DNA of 64,000 nt from Toxonevra muliebris (taxonomy: Eukaryota; Arthropoda; Insecta; Diptera; Pallopteridae): NCBI GenBank assembly GCA_963691655.1, contig OY829329.1, forward strand, positions 64,412,852 to 64,476,851, written 5' to 3'. The stretch's first letter is position 1, and the number at the start of each line of letters is the position of its first letter. The notes beneath the pieces are model-generated. The model did not search any database. It was not told where the DNA came from and saw only the letters and a program-made list of their open reading frames with translations. The position numbers and the translations under genes are program-made. This document shows, in pieces, positions 40,201-46,690 of this stretch.

Positions 40201-40697
40201 TTATGCAATACGATCTCAATAGCGATGAACTGCTTGAGGATCATCATGATCCTCGTCATTATGGTGCTGGTGCGAGTGGAGGAGTTGGTAGTGGTGGTGG
40301 TGGTGGAAGCATCGATTATCCTCCACCATCTCGTAGTATGCCTAGCGGTTCAGCCGCCGTCGCCTCCGCACATCATTCTCATCGTAGTCGTTTAATAGAT
40401 GATGTCGATTTAATGCATGAACGTGGTGCTGGTGGTGGCGGTCTTAGTCTTGATGAGCCATCAGCGCGTATGATGGGAGTTGGAATTGATCGTGAACGCG
40501 AACGGGAACGCGTTGGCGGCGGCGGCGTTATATCACGTTATCCTACATCATCATCATCGACACGCATCGATCCGCGTGATCATTTGCCACCATTGTCAGC
40601 GCCAACAACACGACGTGGTGCCCCGGTTGTTGATCGCGATGAATACAGTCCGCACAGAGGTGGTGGGAGTAGTAGGAGAATGCTGAATGCCATGTAG
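7084..40697 (+). CDS. Ca-beta: Voltage-gated calcium channel beta subunit, nine coding exons
   Basis: This is the cytosolic auxiliary subunit that binds the alpha-1 interaction domain (AID) of high-voltage calcium channels and sets their surface level and gating. The joined exons are 7084-7200, 23068-23181, 23255-23476, 23590-23701, 31908-32410, 32478-32645, 32705-32822, 33360-33605 and 40084-40697. They total 2214 nt, or 737 residues plus stop, and all phases agree. SH3 covers about residues 83-150, the HOOK about 152-210, and the GK fold about 215-415. The GK fold contains [14 protein letters not shown], a degenerate P-loop that is typical of the family and not a working kinase. The remaining 320 residues form a charged, low-complexity tail, longer than in most vertebrate paralogs. 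The start at 7084 is the first ATG of the conserved N-terminal block. Non-coding leader exons and alternative starts are likely but not visible. Confidence 0.93.
7560..8760 (+). repeat. Degenerate short tandem repeat, left arm
   Basis: About 1.2 kb built from variants of a 12-16 bp motif resembling CAAAATTCAGACC. Spacing is irregular and point changes are many. The small open frames in it are products of the repeat and not genes. Confidence 0.85.
9360..10060 (-). repeat. Degenerate short tandem repeat, inverted arm
   Basis: Variants of GGTCTGAATTTTG, the complement of the motif in the left arm at 7560-8760. Together the two arms could fold into an imperfect hairpin with a loop of about 600 bp. 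Confidence 0.8.
10440..10690 (-). repeat. Continuation of the inverted repeat arm
   Basis: The same GGTCTGAATTTTG-like motifs as 9360-10060 after about 380 bp of unrelated AT-rich sequence. It ends next to the C-rich run and the hAT-like end at 10748. Confidence 0.7.
10990..12250. other. Intron 1 sequence, only a microsatellite seen
   Basis: AT-rich intronic DNA with a short (AC)n run near 11297-11316. No coding exon or element boundary was recognised. Confidence 0.5.
12275..12706 (-). mobile_element. DD37E-type transposon, internally deleted, 143-codon ORF intact
   Basis: The frame encodes an N-terminal paired helix-turn-helix DNA-binding domain: [18 protein letters not shown], then [11 protein letters not shown] and [14 protein letters not shown]. 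After about residue 119 it jumps to a sequence resembling the extreme C-terminal tail of the same transposases ([12 protein letters not shown]). The whole catalytic domain is missing. It matches the fuller but broken copy at 17848-18729, whose N-terminal half aligns. The reading frame is unbroken from ATG to stop across the apparent junction. The encoded protein could bind element ends but cannot cut. Whether it is expressed is unknown. Confidence 0.65.
12840..13030. repeat. Direct repeat unit, left copy
   Basis: Shares ordered blocks with 13895-14060: a segment around TTGTAATGTATGGAGGTATTAATC, and another around ATTAGTGACGGCCATTC with ACCATTGACAAAAT. The pair flanks the short-motif repeat at 13080-13890, much like long direct repeats around a core, but it has no LTR-retrotransposon signals. 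Confidence 0.5.
13080..13890 (+). repeat. Degenerate short tandem repeat, second block
   Basis: Another array of the CAAAATTCAGACC-like motif, in the same orientation as 7560-8760. The sequence just before it (13020-13075) resembles 7310-7370, which suggests it is a second, partial copy of the 7253-10987 composite. Confidence 0.8.
13895..14060. repeat. Direct repeat unit, right copy
   Basis: Diverged counterpart of 12840-13030; see that entry for the shared blocks. Confidence 0.5.
14715..15948 (-). pseudogene. Dead mariner (DD34D) with a retroposed insert
   Basis: Minus-strand mariner transposase in several frames. The N-terminus starts at the ATG near 15948 ([16 protein letters not shown]). 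A linker near 15780 reads [20 protein letters not shown]. The catalytic half holds [35 protein letters not shown] and PPYSPDMAP, and the C-terminus reads KLLEKWQNI. In the last catalytic block, YYYLF stands where mariners have SDYHLF, so the third aspartate is lost. Frameshifts, stops and an insert at about 15540-15695 also break it. Confidence 0.85.
15540..15695 (-). mobile_element. Short retroposed fragment with poly(A), inside the mariner
   Basis: Read on the minus strand, about 110 bp of unrelated sequence (including GGGGTACCCC) ends in AAATAAAAAAAAAAAAC and further A residues. That is the form of the 3' end of a LINE or a LINE-mobilised RNA. It splits the mariner frame between the linker and [15 protein letters not shown]. 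The target duplication was not resolved. Confidence 0.55.
16065..17840. other. Intron 1 sequence, nothing recognised
   Basis: AT-rich DNA without splice-bounded coding sequence or a repeat that I can delimit. Confidence 0.4.
17848..18729 (+). pseudogene. Dead full-length DD37E-type transposase
   Basis: The frame starts with [17 protein letters not shown]. The helix-turn-helix half follows ([31 protein letters not shown]), then the first catalytic block CIMDDET. The second block is [15 protein letters not shown] and the end is [12 protein letters not shown]. Exactly 37 residues after the second aspartate the expected glutamate position holds Leu, so the DD37E spacing is preserved but the acid is lost. 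There are at least four stops and several frameshifts. The layout resembles the ITmD37E group known from mosquitoes; that assignment is by spacing and motif only. Confidence 0.75.
18730..20198. other. Intron 1 sequence, nothing firm
   Basis: AT-rich. A CAGGGTGGCTATTCTG motif near 19079 looks like a transposon end, but no partner was found. Confidence 0.4.
20199..20660. mobile_element. Foldback MITE with ~120-bp inverted ends
   Basis: Both ends begin CACTGTGCAACA. They stay similar inward for roughly 120 bp through blocks such as CTAACGGAGAA, ACACAGGTCG, TAGTACTGG, AAAACCCTAA and AGCTCGCTTTTAAA. Flanking TTA on the left and TTAG on the right allow a 3-bp duplication. There is no coding sequence. 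The superfamily is not clear: CACT ends with a 3-bp duplication would fit CACTA/CMC-type elements, but the evidence is thin. Confidence 0.75.
21098..21581. repeat. Possible TTAA-flanked MITE
   Basis: TTAA at 21094-21097 is followed by CTCTTTCATAGCCAGTG. The right end is GTGTCAAAGGG followed by TTAA (21582-21585). The inverted similarity is CYCTTT-A-A only. Confidence 0.35.
22176..22761. mobile_element. MITE with CCCAACGGGAAA inverted ends and AGCGCT repeats
   Basis: The left end is CCCAACGGGAAAGGAAGCGCT. The right end, complemented, is CCCAACGGGAAAATTTGAAGCGCT. The interior carries the 6-bp palindrome AGCGCT at least seven times, near both ends and in the middle. No target duplication could be read with confidence and no coding capacity is present. 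Confidence 0.75.
23068..23181 (+). CDS. Ca-beta: Ca-beta coding exon 2 (residues 40-77)
   Basis: The acceptor is TTTTCAG and the donor GTAAAT; both borders are phase 0. It encodes [20 protein letters not shown] and then [18 protein letters not shown]. This is the acidic/basic stretch that precedes SH3 in all beta subunits and corresponds to the vertebrate block with LRKEAERQAL. Confidence 0.95.
23255..23476 (+). CDS. Ca-beta: Ca-beta coding exon 3, SH3 domain (residues 78-151)
   Basis: Encodes [16 protein letters not shown], then the SH3 core with [14 protein letters not shown] and [20 protein letters not shown], and ends LEYIRMQ. The paired tryptophans and GFIPS are SH3 hallmarks. Phase 0 at both ends, donor GTAAGT. 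The intron before it is only 73 nt. Confidence 0.97.
23590..23701 (+). CDS. Ca-beta: Ca-beta coding exon 4, HOOK (residues 152-188)
   Basis: Encodes [20 protein letters not shown], then a Ser/Gly/Ala stretch and GSTPPTPG. It starts in phase 0 after TATATAG and ends in phase 1 before GTATGA. The HOOK is the variable linker that tunes channel inactivation. Alternative HOOK exons exist in other animals, and none was found in the 8.2-kb intron that follows. Confidence 0.9.
24095..24224. mobile_element. piggyBac-like MITE, copy A
   Basis: TTAA (24091-24094) is followed by CCCAGTAATGCCTAGCGGTG. The interior and the right end (TCTTAATGG) match the copy at 53492-53595. The right TTAA has decayed to TTAC. 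It is slightly longer than the other copy because of an internal insertion. Confidence 0.65.
24720..25190. repeat. Diverged minisatellite, unit about 60-65 bp
   Basis: Seven or so units share GATATAGACTAGAAATTAGA, TTCAGTAAGTCAGGAA, then a pyrimidine-rich part and AAACTGATGAA. The units differ by many substitutions and small indels. It lies just outside the mariner at 25267. Confidence 0.75.
25339..26379 (-). pseudogene. mariner transposase, two nonsense codons
   Basis: A 346-residue DD34D transposase in one continuous frame, broken only by TAA at 26079-26077 and TGA at 26064-26062. In order there are an N-terminal helix-turn-helix half ([39 protein letters not shown]), [50 protein letters not shown] and [18 protein letters not shown]. 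All three catalytic aspartates are present and 34 residues separate the second from the third. There are no frameshifts, so it died recently. As it stands it cannot make a full-length protein. Confidence 0.93.
26535..27821 (+). mobile_element. maT-like (DD37D) Tc1/mariner element, 1287 bp, nested in mariner
   Basis: The inverted ends are CAGGGTGACAATTGTAAAGT (26535 on) and CAGGGTGACAATCGTAAAGT (complement, ending 27821). The match is 26 of 27 bp. TA is duplicated at 26533-26534 and 27822-27823. The target lies inside the right inverted repeat of the minus-strand mariner, so this insertion is the younger one. Confidence 0.92.
26690..27699 (+). pseudogene. maT-like transposase, one frameshift near the N-terminus
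   Basis: The natural start is ATG at 26690 ([14 protein letters not shown]). A missing base at about 26733 shifts the frame; after it the frame is open for more than 308 codons to the stop at 27697-27699. A helix-turn-helix domain ([38 protein letters not shown]) is followed by the catalytic core: [26 protein letters not shown] and [15 protein letters not shown]. Exactly 37 residues lie between the second and third catalytic aspartates, the DD37D pattern of the maT group. Apart from the single-base loss it looks complete. Confidence 0.85.
27843..29620. other. Intron 4 sequence, nothing recognised
   Basis: AT-rich intronic DNA. A 100-codon minus-strand frame at 29157-29459 has no recognisable motif and is not called as a gene. 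Confidence 0.4.
29622..30356. mobile_element. Foldback MITE with ~250-bp inverted ends, Tc1-type TA flanks
   Basis: The left end starts CAGTATGTAACAAAATTGAG. The right end, complemented, starts CAGTATATAAAAAAATTGAG. Inverted similarity continues inward through AAGGGACATTTTTGGGA, AAAAGTGGAAACAAATTTTT, GAAATCAG, TCTTCAGG and TCAAAATTTTTTGGC. TA lies outside both ends. Nearly the whole 735 bp is a hairpin around a short loop. No coding sequence. Confidence 0.85.
30357..31907. other. Intron 4 sequence, nothing recognised
   Basis: AT-rich, with poly(A)/(T) runs close to the exon 5 acceptor. No further element boundaries seen. Confidence 0.4.
31908..32410 (+). CDS. Ca-beta: Ca-beta coding exon 5, GK domain first part (residues 189-356)
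   Basis: The acceptor is AACTAATCAG; phase 1 in, phase 0 out, donor GTGAGT. It finishes the HOOK ([36 protein letters not shown]) and opens the GK fold: [57 protein letters not shown], and [20 protein letters not shown] up to KISSSK. These segments build the groove that holds the channel AID helix. The family lacks the ATP/GMP residues of true guanylate kinases. Confidence 0.98.
32478..32645 (+). CDS. Ca-beta: Ca-beta coding exon 6, GK domain (residues 357-412)
   Basis: Encodes [40 protein letters not shown] and [16 protein letters not shown]. This is a highly conserved block of the beta-subunit GK domain. Phase 0 on both sides, with a 67-nt intron before it. The donor is GTTAGT. Confidence 0.98.
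32705..32822 (+). CDS. Ca-beta: Ca-beta coding exon 7, end of GK (residues 413-451)
   Basis: Encodes [20 protein letters not shown], then [26 protein letters not shown] closes the conserved core of the family and the rest starts the variable tail. It begins in phase 0 after CTATAG and ends in phase 1 before GTAATG. Confidence 0.95.
33360..33605 (+). CDS. Ca-beta: Ca-beta coding exon 8, Arg/Glu/Asp-rich tail (residues 452-533)
   Basis: Acceptor ATTGTTCAG; phase 1 in and out; donor GTAAAC. After [19 protein letters not shown] the protein is almost only Arg, Glu, Asp, Trp and Ser in the pattern RERER, RDRER and WDREF. Because it is symmetric (phase 1/1), it can be skipped without changing frame, so an isoform lacking it is possible. 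The frame is open upstream of the acceptor, but that part is ordinary intron in composition. Confidence 0.85.
34225..34620. repeat. Dispersed repeat, copy 1, with GGTCACCGGTGATC
   Basis: Diverged counterpart of 63575-63935. Shared blocks include GTTACAATTTTTG, CACCGGTG, TTTTTTAAAG-TGAACAAAGT, AAAGAAACT-GAAAC, CAGATTCGCATTCTTTG and AAAAAGGTT. A near-palindrome GGTCACCGGTGATC lies at 34547-34560. Family unknown. Confidence 0.65.
36100..36492. mobile_element. piggyBac-like MITE (393 bp)
   Basis: TTAA flanks both sides (36096-36099 and 36493-36496). The ends are CCCTTAGAAGGGCGCGTCGC and, complemented, CCCTTCGGAGGGCACGCTC. Inside there are further copies of GCGGCGCGCCCTCT near 36220 and 36445, facing the right end. 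CCC...GGG ends next to TTAA are the piggyBac signature. The GC-rich ends stand out sharply from the AT-rich intron. Confidence 0.75.
38878..38986. mobile_element. Short TTAA-type MITE (109 bp)
   Basis: Left TTAA (38874-38877), then CCCATATATGCCCATTG. The right end, complemented, is CGCGGATATGCCCAATG, followed by TTAG. It is palindromic over about 17 bp at each end and has no coding capacity. Confidence 0.5.
40084..40697 (+). CDS. Ca-beta: Ca-beta coding exon 9, C-terminal tail (residues 534-737)
   Basis: The acceptor is ACTACGCATCAG, entering in phase 1. It encodes [20 protein letters not shown], an Arg/Glu repeat ([16 protein letters not shown]), acidic and glycine-rich stretches ([17 protein letters not shown]), another RERERERV, and ends [13 protein letters not shown] with TAG at 40695-40697. 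It continues the charged pattern of exon 8. The same frame reopens downstream (see 40743-41411). Confidence 0.88.
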
Positions 40698-40742
40698 GAA
40701 TCGTGGATATAGGGGTGGGATCAGATCGATAATAGCAATCAA

Positions 40743-41411
40743 ATGTCATCGTCGTCGTCATCGTCAAGAATGTATAATACCAACAATACAAGAGAGACAA
40801 ACATCGATCATGAAATTGTTCAACAACAGGCAACAACACAGAAACAAAAACAATTACAGTTACAACAACAAAAACGACATACAAATCATCGTTCGAATTC
40901 TCATCAACAACAACAACAACCACAACAACAGCAATATCATCATCAAAGTCATCCGTTTTCATCATCAGCCATAGCCACAGCCTCAATAAGTAATCAAAGT
41001 AGCAATAAACAACAACAAAAACAGCAACAACAACAACATTATCTACAACATCAACAACAACAATATCAATCAAAACAACAACAAAAATACCATCATCAAC
41101 AACAACAACAACAACCGCAGCACGAATTATCAGAACATCCAACAATGCTTCATCATTCTTCCTCTTCTTCACATCCTCCCCATCATCACTCAGAACACTC
41201 GAAATCTTATATGAAACAACAATCGTTTAGATCATCATCTGCGTCATCATCATCCCGCATCATTAATACCGAGAGTAGCTTAGATGCTAGTTTGGCTAAT
41301 TACGCCACCTCATCCTTCTCGAATGTTGATGCACTGGCGGATGCTATACGTAATAAAGTAATTGTTGAAGAAGATGAAGAGGATATTTTGAGTAGTGATA
41401 GAATTTATTAA
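40743..41411 (+). other. Open frame of 222 codons in the Ca-beta frame, beyond two TAGs
   Basis: This frame is in register with exon 9. The stop at 40695 is followed by four codons, a second TAG at 40710, and then no stop until 41411. The reading starts poly-Ser, becomes rich in Gln/His (Q runs from CAA repeats), and ends in an ordinary-looking acidic tail: SLDASLANYATSSFSNVDAL, ADAIRNKVIVEEDEEDILSS. CAA repeats keep frames open by themselves, but the last 50 codons are not repetitive. It may be 3' UTR, a spliced alternative C-terminus or a readthrough extension. Confidence 0.45.
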
Positions 41412-43540
41412 AGAGATTTCATGCAATTTTTTTATTCCATCGAAGCTTTGTTATGCTCTTCAAAATTTCATTTATTTATCACCATATTTTAATTTAATTT
41501 AATTATTTGCTAGTACATAATTGTGCGATTTAGTTTTGTGATCATTGGTAAATTTGCTTCTTGTATAACTATTTTGGTTCATTTGTATTTAATTTTTCAG
41601 TGCAAGTTGAACTCTTCAAATAGAGTATTGCTTTCAAAATTCAAAAAACCGATTAAAACTGTAAGCTTTAAAGCTTAAAATAATGTGCGATTGTAGTTTT
41701 GTTTGCCACAAATTCTGATAAACCATTGAAGTGTCAAACTTCGTTGGAGTTTTAAGATTTAAGCTTGAAAGCTTTTTCTAGGCGTATAAGCATTTTGTAA
41801 GATTGAAAGATCTTTCTAAGATTGAGAGATTTGTTTAACCTATTTCATAAGCTTAAAAATACTTTTCAAGGCTAAAATCTTTTTTTAATTTTAAAAACTC
41901 TTTCCAACCTTTAAGATTTTTTGTTAACTTAAAGCTTTACTAAGCTGAAACGCTCTTTCTAAGCTTAAAAGCTCTTTCTAAGTTTAAAAGCTCTTTCTAA
42001 GCTTAAAAGCTCTTTCTAAGTTTAAAAGCTCTTTCTAAGCTTAAAAGCTCTTTCTAAACTTAAACGTCCTATCTAAGCTTAAAAGTCCTTTCTTAGCTTC
42101 AAAGTTCTTTCTGAGCATAAAAACTATTCTTAAACTTAAAAGCTTTTTCTAAGCTTAAAAAATGTGTGTAAGCTTAAAAGCTCTATTTGAGTTTAAAATC
42201 TCTGTGTAAGCTTAAAAGCTTTGTTTAAGCTCTTTCTGATCTTAAAAGCTCTTTTTAAATTCTCTAAACTTAAAACTTGCTTGAAAACTTGTTTCTTATC
42301 ATAAAATCTCAAACCTTCCCCATATTAAAAGCTATTTATAAGCTTACATGCTTTTCATCCTCATCAGTATTTCATACATACAAGGAACCTTAATTTTCAA
42401 AACTAAAGGAACAATTATGAAAACTAGACAAATAATTTTTGTATTTATTATAAACGAAAACTGAAGCACGAATTTTAAAATTTTTTTTTTTTTTAAATTC
42501 AAAATTTATTATCTTATTTCCTTTTCAATCAATGAGAGATATATTAAAAATATATATAAAAATATAAATTAAAAAAAAAAATGATAATACTTTAAAAAAA
42601 AACCTTAACGCATTTTTGTGGTGCCAAATTTAAATATTTTTAAATAAATTATTTAATTTTTTTGTTCAATTCTTTAGTTCAATTAGAAAAAAAACAAAAA
42701 AGAAATAAATAAATATTGTTTTACATATACTAAAAAAAAAATACCGAAAATTGCTAAGAGAAGCCTAATGTGTCTTAAATTCTATAGCTAATTACATATT
42801 TATATATGTATATATATATATATATATATAACAAATATATATATGTATATATTAAATTTATTCTTTAAAATAAAAATGTGAATTTAAAATTTTAGATTAA
42901 AAAATTATATACATACATAGTGACAACTAAAAATCATATTATTAGTTGTCGAATGTATTTAAAAATAAATTACAAAAATAAAATGAATATGATGTACTTC
43001 GTAAGTGTCAGCTTTAATTATATATAATATATACATACACACATATATATTTAATAAAATATATAAGTGAAACAATCTTATGTAAATAAGCGTTGATTTT
43101 TTTTTTTATGTTTATTACATTTAAAATCATTTTTTTCCTCTCTCTCTAAATAAATATTTAAATAATAGTAATTGTTGCACAAAACAAAAAAAAAAAATAT
43201 TAATAATTAAAACGAAAATAAAATAAACTTTTCTTTTTAACTTATTGAAATTTATATCAGATACTCAGATATTTTAACAAACAAAAAATAATAACAAAAA
43301 AAAAATAATAAAAAAACAAAAACAGGAAAAAAAAATTCATGAAATCTCTTCAATAATTTTTGTGATTATTAATTCATTAATAATCTATTTGCCATTTATA
43401 ATTATTTTTAAATTTGTTTGTACTACTAACTATTTATCTCTACTATTTATCTTTACTTAATTTATAATTGTATTTTTTCTCATTAATTTATAAACTCTAA
43501 AATATTAGATGCATATACTACATACATAGTTCATAGAAAT
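41412..43540 (+). other. Ca-beta: Probable 3' UTR / flank of Ca-beta, A-rich
   Basis: After the open frame, the DNA is A/T-rich with many AATAAA-type hexamers (for example around 42700, 42965 and 43208). It includes a 19-bp tandem repeat and a (TA)n run near 42800-42830. I cannot tell which polyadenylation site is used. Confidence 0.4.
41900..42260. repeat. 19-bp tandem repeat (CTCTTTCTAAGCTTAAAAG)
   Basis: Five or more near-perfect 19-bp units lie between 41945 and 42060, with decaying units on both sides. Each unit contains AAGCTT, and the array lies within 1.4 kb after the Ca-beta stop. Confidence 0.9.
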
Positions 43541-43651
43541 ATCATGTACTCCCAAATGGTTCAAGCTTTTCTAACATATTCAAAGTTCTCCAACTTACCC
43601 AAAGTTCGTCAACTTATTCAAATTTCCCTCCCTAATCGATTCAAAGCAACG

Positions 43652-43668
43652 CGAGGTTAGGTTAGGTT
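43652..43668. repeat. Short GGTTAG run
   Basis: GGTTAGGTTAGGTTGAG is the same motif as the tails of the two SINEs but without a SINE body. It could be a heavily truncated copy or chance. Confidence 0.35.
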
Positions 43669-44934
43669 GAGTCGTAGTTTCTTTTTAAGCGAGGAGAAAG
43701 TCAAATTACGCGTTTGTTTTTTGATACCACTAACTCGATTGCAATAAATAACAAGAAATCGGTAAAGAAAGAAATAAAAGAAACCTTCATTGGTGCTCTT
43801 GCAAAACAAGCCTCAAAAACTACATATTTACTCAAATTGCAAAACTTCAGCAGAGTATTTAATGGTATTTGTAAATGGGAGGCACACAGATTAGTAAGAA
43901 AAACTGCAGTGGCGTTAACTTCCTAATTTTTTTTTGAAAATATTTTGTTGACTAGTACTGTCTTTGGTGCATTCCTATCATGGGCATGGTTCATTTCACT
44001 TCTTTCTCTTATATCTGGATTTATTATTTATAAATTTTTTTATATGATGTCTATCTGCATTGGTTCCACATCCAATATTCGTTACTGTATTTCGGAATAG
44101 AATCATTTGAACTGGCTTCTAATTGGCATGGTGTTTAGTGCAGTAGTGTGCTGATAAAGCAGAACTGAAAAGTCAACACAAAAAGTTGGTGAGCAGAAAT
44201 ACTGGCTTCTTAACTATTTTGAACTTTACAGTGCATTAAAAGTAGTCAAAGAACTATTTAGTAATAATGTAATTGACTTGCGGCCAAAGCAAACATCAGC
44301 ATAGAAATTACCATTATCTAAAATGCAAACTTGAGTTGTTGACGGGGTATAGAGCCTCCATAAATTCTACCATTGGGCTGGCAATCTTTTTCAAGTTTTT
44401 TAGTTTCTGTTTAACATTTCGCCTACATCTTGATTTCTCTAAACACAAGTGGTTTTCAGGACATTTTAGAGCGATTATGTACTTTATTACTCTGCGGATT
44501 CCACTCAAATGACTGGATTGAAAAAGAAGGGTAGAATTTTAAGTGTTCAAGCCCTTTCCATAATAATTTAAATTTATACTTATAAATACAAATAGGAAAA
44601 ACTAATTTAGGTAAAGGGAGCTAAATTTTTCTGACTCTAGGGTTTTCGTAAAGTGCGCACGTCCCATTTTTATTTGAATCATTTGATTTAGTTAGCAAAT
44701 GAGCTGTAGGCGATTTTATTTTAGAATTACTACTAGTTTTACAATTGGTTACTGAGCACTCAATCTAATTAGTCCACACCTGTTCTGCTTTATCGTAGAG
44801 CAGTCAGTTGAGTGGCGTTTTGCTTCATCGATGATAAAAATATAAACCTTATAAAAGAGTTATAGACAGATGCTAGCTGCCGCGTTAGACATGAAAACAG
44901 TCTGAGCAACAGTATTCAAGTGTAAACTGGAGTA

Positions 44935-45241
44935 GGTTAGGTTAGGTTGGAGTGGCTGTCGAGAGACACACTTAGGCTTGAACGGCCCATTGTGATACCA
45001 CATAGTTGGACCTACAGTTTAACGCCGATTCCGAACGGCGGTGTGGCAATTTTTTATCGGCTTGGTGGCTTGCCATTACCAACCAATGTGTGTACTTGTA
45101 CACTATCTTATAATTCTCATACACTTCATATTGATAGTGAATATAAGAAAGTTATGAAAATTAACCACCAGACGAAGACGGGAATCGAACCCGAACCTCC
45201 CAGATGAAAGTCTAGTGCACTATCCACTAGGCTATCGAGGT
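44935..45241 (-). mobile_element. tRNA-derived SINE, copy 2 (307 bp)
   Basis: The target duplication CTGGAGTA is perfect (44927-44934 and 45242-45249). On the minus strand the A box is TAGCCTAGTGGA (complement of 45223-45234) and the B box GGTTCGATTCC (complement of 45181-45191). The non-tRNA body ends in CCAACCTAACCTAACC. It is clearer than copy 1 and sets the element's length. Confidence 0.88.
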
Positions 45242-45339
45242 CTGGAGTAAGACAGGAGTAAAACAGAAGCATATCCTGGGGTCTAAGTGTTAGGTTTGAG
45301 GAACTTGGATTATGTGGACGATATCTGCCTTTTTTTTAA

Positions 45340-46035
45340 CGAGGAGGAAAGCATAAAAAGCCCAGTCTGTGCGAGACATTGTCACGCTATAACTACCTCT
45401 CGTCCGTACGGATATTCCTCCCGGAACCACCGTTAGGTATTACGTCGAAAGGCCCTAATTAGCTTAGTGCTCAGTCGTCAGTATTGGTTCCTGTCCTAGT
45501 CTGTCCGGTTGTATCGTCAGTTGGCGATATCTGGCTCCATGTTTCAGTTGTTTGCCATGCGTTCGACTTTAGGCGAGCGTTCTGCATTATACAGCTTTCC
45601 ACTATGCAATCTATCTGTGTCTTCAGATTCCTTTCCGTAGGGAGTTCTCCAAAGGCTTTCTCCAGCTGATCTCTGTCCTTGTTGAAGCGAGTTTATTTAA
45701 AAAGTAAATGCTGCGCATTCTCCCGTTCCTCTGGACATTTTGGGCAAAAAGGGTACTCCTTAAAGCACCCATGGCCACTAAGCAGTTGCGTAATGTGGTC
45801 ATTTAATTTGCCATGCCTGCGTGATATCCATGCTTTTATATCAGTGATGAGATTGTAGGTCCATCGTCCCTTCTCGGATGACTTCCATCTTCGCTGCCTT
45901 TCCATGATGGGACGCTGCCTTTCTTCTTCTCTTGTGCCTGTAGATCGATGGGTACCTTACTTGCTATGACACAAATAGCATAACCCGACACTGTGCAATA
46001 CGCGCTAGCTACCCTCAGGGCACTGAGTCTATAAG
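45340..46035 (-). pseudogene. R1-like non-LTR retrotransposon, C-terminal remnant
   Basis: On the minus strand it starts near 46030 with residues resembling the end of R1-type reverse transcriptase proteins (VASAYCTVSGYAICVIASKV, PIDLQAQEKKK). A frameshift leads into the C-terminal region: GRWTYNLITDIKAWISRRHG, LNDHITQLLSGHGCFKEYPF, then CPKCPEERENAQHLLF. The last is the Cys/His motif near the end of R1, Waldo and TRAS proteins. About 70 more residues and a short 3' tail follow. It is strongly 5'-truncated and joined head-on to another LINE piece at about 46035. Confidence 0.8.
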
Positions 46036-46690
46036 TCGCACGGATAGTTGCTGCATACTAGTTTACTGATGTAGTAACCGTTGAAAGTAGCCGGTGCCTG
46101 CCCTGTCGCAAAAATACACGCGATGATGAGTCTTAACACCACCGAATCGCAAGGCTTCCAGATTTGCGGCACAAACATTGAAGTTGTAGACGAGTTCTGA
46201 TAACTCGGCAGCATTAACTCAAACAATGGTGGGCCAGCTGCGGATATAAAAAATCGAATATCAAAGGGATGCGCTGTTTTTGGTATGCTGGACAAAGTCT
46301 CTAGAGATCATCGTATATATCCAGGCGCACGAAGCTGAAAATGTTCAATTCTAGTGTGAAATCAGTCTTTTTGTATGGTTGCGGAACATGGAACGCGATA
46401 AGGCATAACCAACAAACTTTGCCGGTATTCATCAACCGCATTCTTCGCAAGATCTTGCGCGTGTTTTGACCCAACACTATCAGTAATGCCGATCTCTGAT
46501 CCGTGATAAGACAGACAACTATCCATGTTGAAATTCGACGCCGCAAGTGGAGGTAGATTGGCCATACACTCCGAAAGGCCCACGAAGATATTACGACAGC
46601 AGCTCTAGATTGGAACCCACTAGGTAGTCGCAAACCCGATAGACCATCCAACACGTGAAAGGGATTAGTTGAAGTAGAAGGGTTGCAAGG
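46036..46690 (+). pseudogene. RTE-like non-LTR reverse transcriptase, C-terminal remnant
   Basis: The + strand, in shifted frames, gives LKMFNSSVKSVFLYGC, then TLPVFINRILRKILRVF, HVEIRRRKWR and IGHTLRK, followed by [17 protein letters not shown]. This is the well-known end of RTE/BovB-like reverse transcriptases (LLYG-ETW ... RR-RW-GH-LR ... GRP--TW). It has several stops. Open frames on the opposite strand at 46029-46654 are shadows. Confidence 0.75.

Noticed and set aside
40543..41172. 209-codon minus-strand frame rich in Val and Asp
   Set aside because: Antisense shadow of the Ca-beta C-terminal exon and the CAA repeats.
41945..42060. Regular 19-bp repeats as a CRISPR-like array
   Set aside because: Head-to-tail units without spacers in an animal genome; an ordinary short tandem repeat.
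46029..46654. Minus-strand frames of 73-117 codons
   Set aside because: Shadows of the plus-strand RTE-like remnant, which explains the sequence better.
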